A stretch of 64,000 nucleotides of DNA from Pedobacter rhodius (GTDB lineage Bacteria; Bacteroidota; Bacteroidia; Sphingobacteriales; Sphingobacteriaceae). A program made the translations under genes and the position numbers. The DNA is taken from NCBI RefSeq assembly GCF_027213645.1, contig NZ_JAPWGL010000003.1, forward strand, positions 868,001 to 932,000, written 5' to 3'. The notes beneath the pieces are model-generated. The model was not told the origin of the DNA. It worked only from the letters and a program-made list of their open reading frames with translations, and made no database searches. Shown one piece after another: positions 36,752-46,518 of the stretch; positions within the stretch are counted from its first letter, which is position 1, and each line of letters starts with the position of its first letter.

Positions 36752-37831
36752 ATGCAATACCTTGATACTATTTTCGGTTATCCTGTTCCTTTATTTTTAA
36801 AAAATCTGATTATTGGTCTTGCCGCAGTATTGCTGGGAATTTTAATTAAATTCATCATTCATAAAACCTTTATATTATTATCCCGTTGGTGGGATTTTAT
36901 CATCATAAAATCAACTATTAAACATTTACGCAGACCGGTTGCGGTTTTTATCCCTTTATTGCTACTTAACTTTTCGTTGGATTTGATGGTGATGCCATCT
37001 GCAATTCGATTGCCACTTGATAAAGCTCTTGAAATTGCACTTACTATAACTTTTGCACTTATTTTAATTAGGCTAATAAATGTACTGGAGGATTATTTTT
37101 ACCTTAAATACGATTTAAATAAAGAGGATAATTTAAAAGAAAGGAAAATCAGAACGCAACTTCAATTTGTAAGGAAGTTTATTGTTTCATTAATCATACT
37201 AATTACGGCTGCAATTATATTGTTAAGCTTCGAAAGCATGCGCAAAATAGGAGCTGGGCTGCTAACAGGTGTTGGAATCGGTGGAATTATTATCGGTTTT
37301 GCAGCGCAGAAATCGCTCGGAAATTTACTGGCCGGTTTCCAGATTGCTTTTACCCAGCCAATAAGAATTGATGATGTTTTAATTGTGGAGGGCGAATGGG
37401 GAAAGGTAGAAGAAATTACCTTAACCTATGTTGTTGTAAACATCTGGGACCAACGCCGGCTGATTCTTCCAATTACTTATTTCATCGAAAAGCCATTCCA
37501 AAACTGGACGAGGGTTTCGGCAGATTTACTGGGAACAGTTTTTCTATACCTTGATTACACCATTCCAATCGAACCATTGAGACAGGAAATGACAAGGCTA
37601 TTGAACTCAAATCCACTTTGGGATAAACGTGTAAATGTTGTCCAGGTTACGGATAGTACTAAAGATGGCTCGATAGAAGTCCGTTTTTTAATGAGCGCCT
37701 CAAATTCATCAAGAGCTTTCGATTTGCGTTGTAACATCCGCGAAGCGATGATTGCTTTTATCCAAACCAATTACCCAGAAAGCTTACCAAAGAAAAGGCT
37801 GGAGTTTAAGGATAAGTTTGATAATATCTAG
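36752..37831 (+). CDS. Mechanosensitive ion channel family protein (MscS-like)
   Basis: 359 residues from the ATG at 36752 (an in-frame TTG at 36716 would add 12 residues). Four or so membrane helices, then the MscS signature: the pore helix G-A-G-L-L-T-G-V-G-I-G-G-I-I-I-G-F-A-A-Q and L-A-G-F-Q-I-A-F-T-Q-P-I-R-I-D-D, the beta domain V-E-G-E-W-G-K-V-E-E-I, and a C-terminal alpha/beta domain. It opens under membrane tension to release osmolytes. Confidence 0.92.
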   Translation: MQYLDTIFGYPVPLFLKNLIIGLAAVLLGILIKFIIHKTFILLSRWWDFIIIKSTIKHLRRPVAVFIPLLLLNFSLDLMVMPSAIRLPLDKALEIALTITFALILIRLINVLEDYFYLKYDLNKEDNLKERKIRTQLQFVRKFIVSLIILITAAIILLSFESMRKIGAGLLTGVGIGGIIIGFAAQKSLGNLLAGFQIAFTQPIRIDDVLIVEGEWGKVEEITLTYVVVNIWDQRRLILPITYFIEKPFQNWTRVSADLLGTVFLYLDYTIPIEPLRQEMTRLLNSNPLWDKRVNVVQVTDSTKDGSIEVRFLMSASNSSRAFDLRCNIREAMIAFIQTNYPESLPKKRLEFKDKFDNI

Positions 37832-37840
37832 TTGTTGGTT

Positions 37841-37926
37841 TCATTTCGACTGGAGCATAGCGAAATGGAGAAATCTTTGTAATCTAAAAACTAATTCAAA
37901 GATTTCTCCACTGCGGTCGAAATGAC
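37841..37926. repeat. Palindromic dispersed repeat between convergent genes
   Basis: Left arm TCATTTCGACTGGAGCATAG, and AAATGGAGAAATCTTTG; right arm CAAAGATTTCTCCACTGCGG, then TCGAAATGACG. An imperfect hairpin of about 85 nt placed between the mscS and tex stops; it may serve as a bidirectional terminator. The right arm recurs at 16775-16805. Confidence 0.7.
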
Positions 37927-37937
37927 GGCCTGAGACC

Positions 37938-40235
37938 TTATTTGAACATGCTTTTTAGCTTCGCTAACTTTTCCTGCAAATCACCATCGGCATTTTTTGA
38001 TTCTTGCTTTGGTTTAAAATTAGGTTTGTTGTTATTCGGCTTGAAATCTTGTTTAGGTCTATCTGCGCTCGGATTTCTGCTTTGACCTTTTTGCTTAGCG
38101 CTTTCTTCCGTCTTCATCGACAACGAAATTCTTTTGCGGGCAGCATCAACTTCCATTACCGTAACCTCGACTTTCTGATGAACTTTAACAACATCATTCG
38201 GATTGGCTACAAAACGATTGGCCAACTGACTGGTGTGTACCAAACCATCCTGGTGAACGCCGATATCCACAAAGGCACCAAAATTGGTAATGTTCGTTAC
38301 GATACCTGGCAGTTTCATCCCAATCCTTAAATCTGCAATTTCATTTACGCCATCGATAAAACTGAAAGCCTCGAATTGTTCACGAGGATCACGCCCGGGT
38401 TTTGCGAGTTCTTTTAAAATGTCGGTCAGTGTTGGTAAACCAATTTCATCCGTAACATACTGCTGCAATTTAATTTGTTTCTGAAGCTGTGTATCTTTCA
38501 TTAAAGCCGAAACCGTTGTGCCTAAATCGCTGGCCATTTTATCTACCACAGCATAACGTTCCGGGTGAACGCCACTCGTATCTAAAACATTTTCAGCATT
38601 GCGGATGCGTAGGAAACCTGCAGCTTGCTCATAAGCTTTATCACCCAGGCGAGGCACTTTTTTCAGGCTTTCACGGTTTTTAAAAGCACCATTGGTATTT
38701 CTGTAATCAACAATGTTTTGAGCCAAAGTAGGGCCTAAGCCCGAAACGTAAGCTAAAATCTGTTTCGAAGCTGTATTTAACTCTACGCCAACCGCATTCA
38801 CCGCACTAATTACAGTGTCATCCAGGCTTGCCTTCAATTTATTTTGGTCGACATCGTGCTGGTATTGGCCAACGCCAATAGATTTCGGGTCTATTTTGAC
38901 CAGTTCTGCCAGTGGATCCATTAACCTGCGGCCAATGGAAACCGCACCACGAACCGTAATATCCTGTGTTGGAAATTCTTCACGGGCCACTTCCGAAGCT
39001 GAATAAATAGATGCACCACTTTCATTGACCATTACAATGGTAATATGCGGTAAATTTAATCCGCGAACAAACGCTTCGGTTTCTCTTCCCGCAGTTCCGT
39101 TGCCAATGGCAATGGCTTCAATATCATACTTCTCACAAAGCTGCTGAATAGTGAATTCAGCATTTTTTATATTTCCTTGGCCTGTATGTGGGTAAATTGC
39201 CGTGTTTTCCAGCAATTGACCTTGTTTATCTAAACACACCACCTTACAGCCCGTACGGAAGCCCGGATCGATTGCCAATACGTTTTTTTGCCCCATTGGT
39301 GCTGCTAATAGCAGCTGACGGGCATTTTCTGCGAAAACCCTAATCGCTTCCTCATCCGCTTTTTGCTTGGTTAACACGCGGAGTTCAGTTTCCATTGCAG
39401 GTTCAAGCAAGCGTTTATAGCCATCTTCCAATGCCTGCTGAACTTGTTTCGAAGCGTCGTTGTTGGCTGCAATAAATTGATTTTCTAAAATCGCCAGCGC
39501 CTCTTCCGCAGGGGGCAGGGCATCTAAGCGCAAAATCAATTCTTTTTCGCCACGGCGCATGGCCAGAACCCGGTGTGAGGCCGCTGTTTTTACGGGTTCA
39601 CTCCACTCGAAATAATCTTTATATTTTATGCCTTCTTCTTCTTTACCTTTAATGACTTCTGATTTAAAAACTGCTTTTTCCTGGAAGTAGATGCGCATTT
39701 TAGTGCGTGTTTCGGCATTTTCAGAAATCATTTCTGCGATGATGTCACGAGCGCCGGCAAGTGCTTCATCTACCGTATTTACACCTTTTTCCGGATCAAT
39801 AAAATTATTGGCAGAAGCTTCTAAATCGAAATTTTTCTGATCGAAAATCTGTAAAGCCAAGGGTTCTAAACCTTTTTCCTTTGCAACCGAAGCACGGGTT
39901 TTACGTTTAGGTTTGTAAGGCAGATAAATATCTTCTAAAAGCGAAATGGTTTCGGCTTCATTAATTTGTTTTTCAAGCTCAGGTGTTAGTTTCCCAAGCT
40001 CTGTCATCGATTTTAGAATCGCTTCGCGGCGTTTATCTAAATCGCGTAATTGCAAAATCCGGTCGCGTATTGCCGCAACCTGAACTTCATCCAAACTTCC
40101 TGTTAATTCTTTACGGTAACGCGAAATAAATGGCACCGTTGCGCCTTCATCTAATAAGTTGAGGGTAGCGCTTACTTGTTTTTCTGCAACTTTTAATTCT
40201 GCAGCAATTATTTTATGGTGAGCTAACATATTCAA
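37938..40235 (-). CDS. tex: Tex-type RNA-binding protein
   Basis: 765 residues in Tex layout: N-terminal helical/HTH domain (F-I-S-R-Y-R-K-E-L-T-G), YqgF-like RNase H fold (V-L-A-I-D-P-G-F-R-T-G-C-K), helix-hairpin-helix region, and an S1 domain (T-N-F-G-A-F-V-D-I-G-V-H-Q-D-G-L-V-H). The last 60 residues are a basic, Asn/Pro/Lys-rich tail. Tex binds nucleic acid and affects transcription; the precise role is unsettled. Confidence 0.93.
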   Translation of the reverse strand: MNMLAHHKIIAAELKVAEKQVSATLNLLDEGATVPFISRYRKELTGSLDEVQVAAIRDRILQLRDLDKRREAILKSMTELGKLTPELEKQINEAETISLLEDIYLPYKPKRKTRASVAKEKGLEPLALQIFDQKNFDLEASANNFIDPEKGVNTVDEALAGARDIIAEMISENAETRTKMRIYFQEKAVFKSEVIKGKEEEGIKYKDYFEWSEPVKTAASHRVLAMRRGEKELILRLDALPPAEEALAILENQFIAANNDASKQVQQALEDGYKRLLEPAMETELRVLTKQKADEEAIRVFAENARQLLLAAPMGQKNVLAIDPGFRTGCKVVCLDKQGQLLENTAIYPHTGQGNIKNAEFTIQQLCEKYDIEAIAIGNGTAGRETEAFVRGLNLPHITIVMVNESGASIYSASEVAREEFPTQDITVRGAVSIGRRLMDPLAELVKIDPKSIGVGQYQHDVDQNKLKASLDDTVISAVNAVGVELNTASKQILAYVSGLGPTLAQNIVDYRNTNGAFKNRESLKKVPRLGDKAYEQAAGFLRIRNAENVLDTSGVHPERYAVVDKMASDLGTTVSALMKDTQLQKQIKLQQYVTDEIGLPTLTDILKELAKPGRDPREQFEAFSFIDGVNEIADLRIGMKLPGIVTNITNFGAFVDIGVHQDGLVHTSQLANRFVANPNDVVKVHQKVEVTVMEVDAARKRISLSMKTEESAKQKGQSRNPSADRPKQDFKPNNNKPNFKPKQESKNADGDLQEKLAKLKSMFK

Positions 40236-40482
40236 GATTAAAGAGGCAAAGCTAATCAGGATTTTGCTAAGATCTTTACGATGTTAGGATTTTACGACAG
40301 AACAACTAATTAATATTGTTTAAATCTGTGTTGTATTGCTTTACCTATTCAGGTATTTTAAACTGAATAGTTAAAAGCTGTCATAAGACAAAAGCTATTG
40401 ATGACTAAAAAATAAAACATAACCGGTTGCTATCGGTTTATATAACAGCGCTCTGCAAAATGTATAACTAAATTTTATAATT
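40236..40482. other. Intergenic region before the 59-aa gene
   Basis: No gene. Contains a short GGTTGCTATCGG stem-like stretch around 40423 and AT-rich leader sequence. No consensus promoter found. Confidence 0.5.
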
Positions 40483-40662
40483 ATGAAAAGTGCAAACACA
40501 CCAAAAAACAATCCGACCACACAAGGAAGTTCAATAGCTGACAGGGCAAATCACGATGTTAAAGTGGATAAGAAAATTCAGGGAATTACAAATGGCGGCG
40601 GACAACGTTCAGATCAGACATCGAATAAAGATAACCAACGCAAATACGATAACAAGAAATAG
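40483..40662 (+). CDS. Small hydrophilic protein, 59 aa
   Basis: ATG at 40483, stop TAG at 40660. Highly polar and disordered-looking: many Asn, Lys, Gln, Thr and Asp, no hydrophobic core, no Cys (I-A-D-R-A-N-H-D-V-K-V-D-K-K; G-G-G-Q-R-S-D-Q). Not recognised. It resembles small stress-related or nucleic-acid-binding tail-like proteins only in composition. It is followed by an inverted repeat. Confidence 0.55.
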   Translation: MKSANTPKNNPTTQGSSIADRANHDVKVDKKIQGITNGGGQRSDQTSNKDNQRKYDNKK

Positions 40663-40669
40663 TTTAGAG

Positions 40670-40739
40670 GTAAGATGGAAAATGTAAGATGTTAAATTAA
40701 ACTTTCCCTTTTACGTTTTCCATATTACATTTTCCATCC
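40670..40739. repeat. Inverted repeat between convergent genes
   Basis: AAGATGGAAAATGTAAGATG on the left and TATTACATTTTCCATCCTT on the right pair imperfectly; a further copy of CGTTTTCCAT lies between. It could act as a terminator for both flanking genes. Confidence 0.5.
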
Positions 40740-41417
40740 TTACAAGGGTTCTCCAGCCAGTTCAATAATATCTCTTCCTTCTAAAACTTTTCTTTCATTA
40801 TTGTGGCTTAAGGTATTAATCATGGCATCGCCAAGTTCAGTCATTTTGCAAAATCCATTCGGAAAAAAGCGTCGGCCAACCGGAAACATCCAGTTAACAT
40901 ATTTATAAAATTTGTGGGCAAATTTCTGGCCTTTAATCGGTTTTATAAATCCCGGCCTGAGGTTAAAAACCTGTTCGAATGGTAATTTCATCAGGTCATT
41001 TTCCGTTTTCCCCTTTACCTTTTGCCAGTTTAACCTGCCATTCACATTTGTTCCGCTTCCGGAAACATAGCAAAAGGTCATCTTATTATTGAGCCTGCTC
41101 AGTATTTCGGCAACATGCATGGTAAGGGTATAAGTCATTTCAAAATAAGTAGCCTCACTTGCGCCGACAGATGTAATTCCAAGGCAAAAGAAACAGGCAT
41201 TATATCCGCTAAGCTCGTTTTCAATCGGAGAAAAATCAAAAAAATTCTGATGGATAATTTCTTTTAACTTTGGATGTACATAGCCGCACGATTTACGGTT
41301 AATCACTAAAACCGAATCAATTTCAGGGCTATTTAAGCACTGAATCAAAACACCTTCACCAACCATCCCGGTTGATCCGGTAATAATTACATGATTTTCT
41401 GCTCTTGTTTTTCCCAT
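40740..41417 (-). CDS. NAD(P)-binding epimerase-like protein
   Basis: 225 residues. N-terminal Rossmann motif I-T-G-S-T-G-M-V-G-E-G, then F-F-C-L-G-I-T-S-V-G and F-C-Y-V-S-G-S-G-T-N, an atypical short-chain dehydrogenase/NAD-dependent epimerase of the NAD(P)H-binding (HTATIP2-like) kind. Substrate unknown. Confidence 0.75.
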   Translation of the reverse strand: MGKTRAENHVIITGSTGMVGEGVLIQCLNSPEIDSVLVINRKSCGYVHPKLKEIIHQNFFDFSPIENELSGYNACFFCLGITSVGASEATYFEMTYTLTMHVAEILSRLNNKMTFCYVSGSGTNVNGRLNWQKVKGKTENDLMKLPFEQVFNLRPGFIKPIKGQKFAHKFYKYVNWMFPVGRRFFPNGFCKMTELGDAMINTLSHNNERKVLEGRDIIELAGEPL

Positions 41418-41452
41418 AAAATAAAATGTTAAAGTTGATTTAACTGTTAAAG

Positions 41453-42205
41453 TTAATCTTTGTTTGGCTTAATAAACTCGGTGTAACTTTTCTTTACATA
41501 CATAAGCAGCTGATAATCGTTCATTTTTCGGATTTCCGTAGCTGACGGCCGATATTTTTGAATAAAACTTTGTAAAGAATCACCCTCAAGTTTGGTGATT
41601 GATGCTATTTTTTCTACATCAAAACGATGATTAATGTAATTGCTTTCTTCATCTTTCAGCTGTACTTTTTGCAATTTGGATATTGAAGATTTATTTTTTG
41701 TGAGTAAACCAATCGTTTTTAAAACATCAAGACTAATAATAGAGGAGGTGGAATTTGAAACTAAATTAGAGCCAAATGTTGGATAGCGCCATCCTTTTTC
41801 TACAAGCATATCTTTTACACCCGGCGCTTTGTAGGCGAAAATGGTTGCGTAGTCTTTCCGCAATTTTAGAGAGTCGGCAAGGTAATCGCGTTTAGGTAAA
41901 ATGAGTACATCATTCAGGTTTATGGATGATTGTTTTAGGTAAATTGTAATGTCTTTAAAATTGTTGCTTAAATTCAAGTCGTAATCCTGGTAGCCTAATT
42001 TTTTAACCTTTATAATATCTGGTGAAGATTTTTTTTGAAACGAGAATTTTCCGCTGCCTGTGGTAATTATGGTTTGCGTGCCGTAAATTATCACGACATT
42101 GTCTACAGGTAATTTCGAAGTGTAGTCCAATACCTGCCCGTTAATCTGCTGCGCAGAGATTTTACCAGATATAAGAATTAATGTCAGGATGAAAAAGATT
42201 CTCAT
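41453..42205 (-). CDS. Secreted protein with CarboxypepD_reg-like domain
   Basis: 250 residues. Signal peptide ending K-I-S-A-Q, then a CarboxypepD_reg-like domain (about 20-95, N-G-Q-V-L-D-Y-T-S-K-L-P-V-D-N-V) and a helical C-terminal half without a recognised family. Such one-domain proteins are frequent at the Bacteroidota cell surface; the role here is unknown. Confidence 0.75.
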   Translation of the reverse strand: MRIFFILTLILISGKISAQQINGQVLDYTSKLPVDNVVIIYGTQTIITTGSGKFSFQKKSSPDIIKVKKLGYQDYDLNLSNNFKDITIYLKQSSINLNDVLILPKRDYLADSLKLRKDYATIFAYKAPGVKDMLVEKGWRYPTFGSNLVSNSTSSIISLDVLKTIGLLTKNKSSISKLQKVQLKDEESNYINHRFDVEKIASITKLEGDSLQSFIQKYRPSATEIRKMNDYQLLMYVKKSYTEFIKPNKD

Positions 42206-42293
42206 TTTCCGATTAGCTTTTAGCTAAAATAGAATATAATAATTAGGCAGTTAAAACTTTAACAGAACTTAACGTTCATTTTTTTCTTTTTAC

Positions 42294-42323
42294 AAAAAAG
42301 GTTCCGATTTTAATCGGAACCTT
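42294..42323 (-). terminator. Terminator of the S9 peptidase gene
   Basis: On the minus strand AAGGTTCCGAT-TAAA-ATCGGAACCTT followed by TTTT. Perfect 11-bp stem, 17 nt after the stop. Confidence 0.85.
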
Positions 42324-42339
42324 GCTCGTATATTCTTGT

Positions 42340-44481
42340 CTACCGCATTGTCGGTGGTTTCATTTGATAATCATAAGGCGGTTGAGCACCCAATAAATTT
42401 TGTACGAAGTAATCCCATCTTCTTCTCATCATATATGGCGAATAGGCACCATAGCCATGTGCACTATTCGGGAAAATTACTAAATCGAAAGATTTATTTG
42501 CTTTTTCCAAAGCCTCAACAACCAATAAAGTATTGTAAGGCGGTACGTTGTCATCCATCATTCCATGAACGAGCATTAACTTTCCTTTTAAATTTTTGGC
42601 ATAATTCTGATTGGCCTGAGCATCATAGTCGGCATTTTCAACTAAGCCATTATAGCGTTCGCCCCAATCATCTTCATAGTTCCTGTTTTCATGGTTTCCG
42701 GATTCAGAAATACCAACTTTAAAGAAATCAGGGTAACGGAACATCGCTGCTGCAGTTGCGAAACCACCGCCTGAGTGGCCCCAGATACCAACTTTTGCGG
42801 TATCTATCGGGTATTTTTCAGCAAGTTGTTTAATTGCTGTAATCTGATCAGGTAAGGTATTTTCAGCCATGTTGCCATAACTCATATCGTGGAAACTTTT
42901 AGAGCGGTTGGGGTTACTGGTTCCTTCCATTACGACAACGATAAAACCTAATTCAGCTAAACATTGGTTGTCGCCACGGGAAGCCGCAAATGACCAGCTG
43001 CCCACACTGCCGCCTTGTGGACCGGGGTAAATATAATCGATAACCGGATATTTTTTGCCGGCATCCATTTTGGTTGGGGTAAAAACCAAACCATAAATAT
43101 CGGTTTTTCCGTCTGCCGCTTTAACAGAAACCGGTGTAGGCGCTTTCCATCCAGTAGCCGTTAGTCTCGAAACATCTGTTTTCTCCAATTCAGAAATTAA
43201 TTTGCCATCCATACTGCGGAATACACTCACAGCAGGCACATTGGGTTGAGAATAGGTATCTATAAAATATTTGCCAGATGGTGATATGGTAACCGTATGA
43301 TTTCCCGCTTCGGGCGTTAAATCAACTAATTTTTTCCCATCAAAACCAATTTTGTAAAAATGGCCGAAATAAGGGTTTGTCTTGTCTTGTCCGTTCGCAA
43401 TGAAATATAAGGTTCTTGTGTTTTCATCAACCTTTAGCAAGCGGGTAACCACCCAATTGCCTTTCGTAATTTGGTTTTTTACCTTACCTGTTGTTGCATC
43501 ATATAAATATAAATGACCCCAGTTATCCCTTTCCGAATACCAAAGAATTTCTTTTGTTGCCGGTAGATACCGCCAGTTGATGGCGCCTTGTCCGGATTCG
43601 TATTGCGTTTTTACGGTTTCTTCAAATACTTCGCGAACGGCGCCGGTTTCTGCATTTGCAATACGGAACTTTTCATTTTTATGGTCACGTGAGGTGGATA
43701 CGAAAGCGACTTCAGAACCATCGGCTTTCCAGTCGATATCATCAAAAGTTCCGCTGCTCGAGATGTCATCACTAAGGGTTGCACGGTGTGGATCGGGCGG
43801 TATATTTAGCGAAATCACTTTTGGGTTTTCCACATCAATAACAACTCTTCTGATGGTTGCGATCTCTTTATCGCCGGGCAATGGATATTTCCATGCGCTG
43901 AGTTTTGGGGCACCCACATTGGTGCTTACCAGGTACATATCTTTTGAATTACGCTGGTCTTGCTGAAAAGTAGCTATCTTTTTCGAATCCGGCGACCAGC
44001 GTAAAATTGCGCCATCACTGTGTTTCCAGCCTGCGTTATCGGTTGCATAGCCATAATCTTTAATGCCATCGGTTGTTAACTGGGTTAATTTGCCGGAAGC
44101 GATATCTTTTACATAAAGGTTGTAATCTTTAATCAGTATTGATTTTTTACCATCCGGAGAAACAACTTCTCCGCGGGCACCCCGGCGGAAGTTTTGTGCG
44201 CCACCGCCATTACTCTTATATTCAGTTGTTAAGGTTTTAGTCTTTTTTAGCGGGTCTACTAAGAAACTTTGTTCGCCATCGGCAGTTCTCGTCGTATACC
44301 AGAATTTATCACCCTCCAGCCAGTTTGGTTGCGAAAACGTATGGTCGATATATTTTGCCGTGTTGTAACTTAAAAAACTTTCGGCATGTTCATAATCTTT
44401 TGATCTTAATGAAGCGCTTTGCTGCGCATTAACTGTAACTGCACAAGTACATGCCGCTACAGCCAGTAAATATCTATTCAT
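42340..44481 (-). CDS. Dipeptidyl-peptidase IV-like S9 serine peptidase
   Basis: 713 residues: signal peptide (to about N-A-Q-Q), an eight-bladed beta-propeller DPPIV_N domain (about 60-440) and a C-terminal alpha/beta hydrolase. The catalytic triad is seen: Ser in I-W-G-H-S-G-G-G-F-A, Asp in M-M-D-D-N-V-P, His in N-S-A-H-G-Y-G. The nucleophile elbow G-H-S-G-G-G differs from the classic G-W-S-Y-G-G of DPP4. Predicted to remove dipeptides from peptide N-termini in the periplasm. Confidence 0.9.
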   Translation of the reverse strand: MNRYLLAVAACTCAVTVNAQQSASLRSKDYEHAESFLSYNTAKYIDHTFSQPNWLEGDKFWYTTRTADGEQSFLVDPLKKTKTLTTEYKSNGGGAQNFRRGARGEVVSPDGKKSILIKDYNLYVKDIASGKLTQLTTDGIKDYGYATDNAGWKHSDGAILRWSPDSKKIATFQQDQRNSKDMYLVSTNVGAPKLSAWKYPLPGDKEIATIRRVVIDVENPKVISLNIPPDPHRATLSDDISSSGTFDDIDWKADGSEVAFVSTSRDHKNEKFRIANAETGAVREVFEETVKTQYESGQGAINWRYLPATKEILWYSERDNWGHLYLYDATTGKVKNQITKGNWVVTRLLKVDENTRTLYFIANGQDKTNPYFGHFYKIGFDGKKLVDLTPEAGNHTVTISPSGKYFIDTYSQPNVPAVSVFRSMDGKLISELEKTDVSRLTATGWKAPTPVSVKAADGKTDIYGLVFTPTKMDAGKKYPVIDYIYPGPQGGSVGSWSFAASRGDNQCLAELGFIVVVMEGTSNPNRSKSFHDMSYGNMAENTLPDQITAIKQLAEKYPIDTAKVGIWGHSGGGFATAAAMFRYPDFFKVGISESGNHENRNYEDDWGERYNGLVENADYDAQANQNYAKNLKGKLMLVHGMMDDNVPPYNTLLVVEALEKANKSFDLVIFPNSAHGYGAYSPYMMRRRWDYFVQNLLGAQPPYDYQMKPPTMR

Positions 44482-44587
44482 ATCGTATTTATTCTTTGTG
44501 ATAAAATTAATACTGTTTTAGCATTTGTGATTATTTTATCAAGAATAATACAAAATAATGGGTTAAGGGATTAATTTCAATAAAAAC

Positions 44588-46170
44588 CTAGGCAAATTCG
44601 TTCTGTTTAATCAGGTTTTCCATACAATAGTCGGCAATCGCAACAATGGTTATAAATGGATTTACACCAATTGTTCCAGGAATTAAGGATTCGTCTAAAA
44701 CATAGAGATTTTCATGTGCCTTCAGTTTGCCATAGGCATTAGTGGATTCTCCTAAAACACAGCCCCCTAAAGGATGATAACAGATATTAGCACCAAAACC
44801 ATTTTTAAATAGTAAATGACTTCTGGTTCCGCCATTGGCCTGATTCATTTTGCGAACAAAATATTTCGCATTTTCTTTCATTTTTCTGGTATTGCTTTCA
44901 TCCCAATCTAATTCCAGTTGTTTATTTACCTTATCAAAAGATACCGTTCCTTTCTTATCTACTTTGTTGATGAGTAAATATAATGCCGTGGCGACATCCA
45001 TGCCCATGGGAAAGGGCGCAATTTCCGTGAAAAAAGCATGTTCTTTATCATCCCAATGATCAATACTAGCTACCGGAATAGTGGATTGCTGCGCACCGGT
45101 ACCGCCGGATTAGAATTTAACCCAGTTTCTTCCGGTCATAAAGTTTCCATTGTTTCCCCAGTTTTTTCCAACTTCCTCAACAACAGGGAAGTTTTTAGTT
45201 GACTGCGCATTTAGCAGCAGTTTTAAAGTGCCCATAGTGCCAGCTGCTATAATTAATTTTTTGCAATGAAAAATTTTATTGGCTAAGGTATTCCCTGAAG
45301 TATCGATTTGTTTCGCGGTCAAACTATAGGTTTTATCGTTATTCAGCTCCATTTGTTCCACACAGTGAAGATCGAGAATTTCGAGGTTGCCGGTGTCCAA
45401 TGCTTTTTTAAGGTAAGTCTTATCTAAGCTATTCTTGCCATGATTGTTGCCATAAATTACTTCTGTATTTAAAGCAGAACGAGGTACCTCATTTTTAAAT
45501 TCCTTTTCCATATACTTAAAATCATATACGTTAGGAACCCTTACTGTTTTAAAGCCGGCCTTATGTGCTTCAGCTTCTCCTACTCTTGTAAATTTATAAT
45601 ATGGGGCAGTCGTTTAGAAACTGTTCATCAATTACATTTGCTTTGAGTTCTTTATTCGCCAATGGAAAATAAAAATTGTAAAATTTTTCAGCATCGAGTT
45701 CAGGAAAAACTTCTTTAAAATACGCTTTTTTGGGTGTTACTGCCATTCCTCCGTTTACTATGGAACCACCACCAACGCCTCTGCCTACCCAAACATTTAT
45801 ATTTTTAAAATCCAAACGATCTAAAGCGCCGGTAAAAGGTGTTAATGGGAAAATATTCATAAATGGAGCAATGGTTTTATTTTTTAACCAGGCAGCACTT
45901 TTTCCAGGTTTTAACAAACTGGAATAGGGAATCCCCGATTTACCCCAGTTTAACCCCATTTCCAGCATTAATACTTTCTTTCCGGCTTCACAAAGTCGTA
46001 GAGCAGCAACCGCAACCACCATATCCAGAACCGATAATAACGATCGGTACTTCAGTTTCCTTTGGTTTTTCAACTTTTGAAGTTTTTGAAAGATAAGGAA
46101 ATTTTGCACTTGCAAAGCATAAGCCACTTACGGCTAAAATACCGGATGTAATAAATTTTTTTCTGTTCAT
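44588..46170 (-). pseudogene. GMC-family oxidoreductase, broken by two frameshifts and a stop
   Basis: Reading the minus strand from 46170: signal-like start M-N-R-K-K-F-I-T-S-G, then V-P-I-V-I-I-G-S-G-Y-G-G (FAD-binding). An extra T near 46010 breaks the frame before A-A-L-R-L-C-E-A-G-K-K-V-L. A second frame change lies near 45600, between F-L-N-D-C-P and Y-K-F-T-R-V-G-E-A-E. An in-frame TAA at 45110-45112 then interrupts N-W-V-K-F and G-G-T-G-A-Q-Q. The C-terminus has the GMC active-site block C-Y-H-P-L-G-G-C-V-L-G. Restoring the three lesions would give a cholesterol-oxidase-like GMC flavoenzyme of roughly 525 residues. Pseudogene status is safer than sequencing error because neighbouring genes are also damaged. 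Confidence 0.85.
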
Positions 46171-46233
46171 ATTTTTCTTGTTGCTCTAAACTTCGATGTG
46201 GAAATTTTTATAATTGGTTAATCCGTATTATAT

Positions 46234-46518
46234 CTATCTGAAAACCCTTGTCCAGTGTTCTGTTCTTCCGATAAGGGAGATGCCGATGTAACCGCGTAAA
46301 TCGAGTGCATCAGCGTTTTGCATGGTGAGGTTACAACTGTATGTTTTATCCTTTTCAGGATCATGAACTTTCCCTTTATATATGCTTTCACTTTCTTTTT
46401 TTAACCCGGTCATAATCATAGCGCCGTAGAATTTCCTGGCTTTTGCACTTTGGTCTTTTGTCCAAACCAGTTTCCCATAATACAAACCATCCTTTTCTCT
46501 GTGAATTTGAATTTTGCA
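46234..46518 (-). pseudogene. DUF2147-family protein, N-terminus deleted
   Basis: The C-terminal half of a DUF2147-type periplasmic protein: Y-Y-G-K-L-V-W-T-K near the cut end, K-G-K-V-H-D-P-E-K-D-K-T-Y-S-C, then L-R-G-Y-I-G-I-S-L-I-G-R-T-E-H-W-T-R-V. The family normally has about 140 residues and a signal peptide; here homology begins directly after a stop codon at 46519-46521, and only about 94 codons remain. The missing part ends where the plus-strand TetR fragment begins. Confidence 0.75.
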
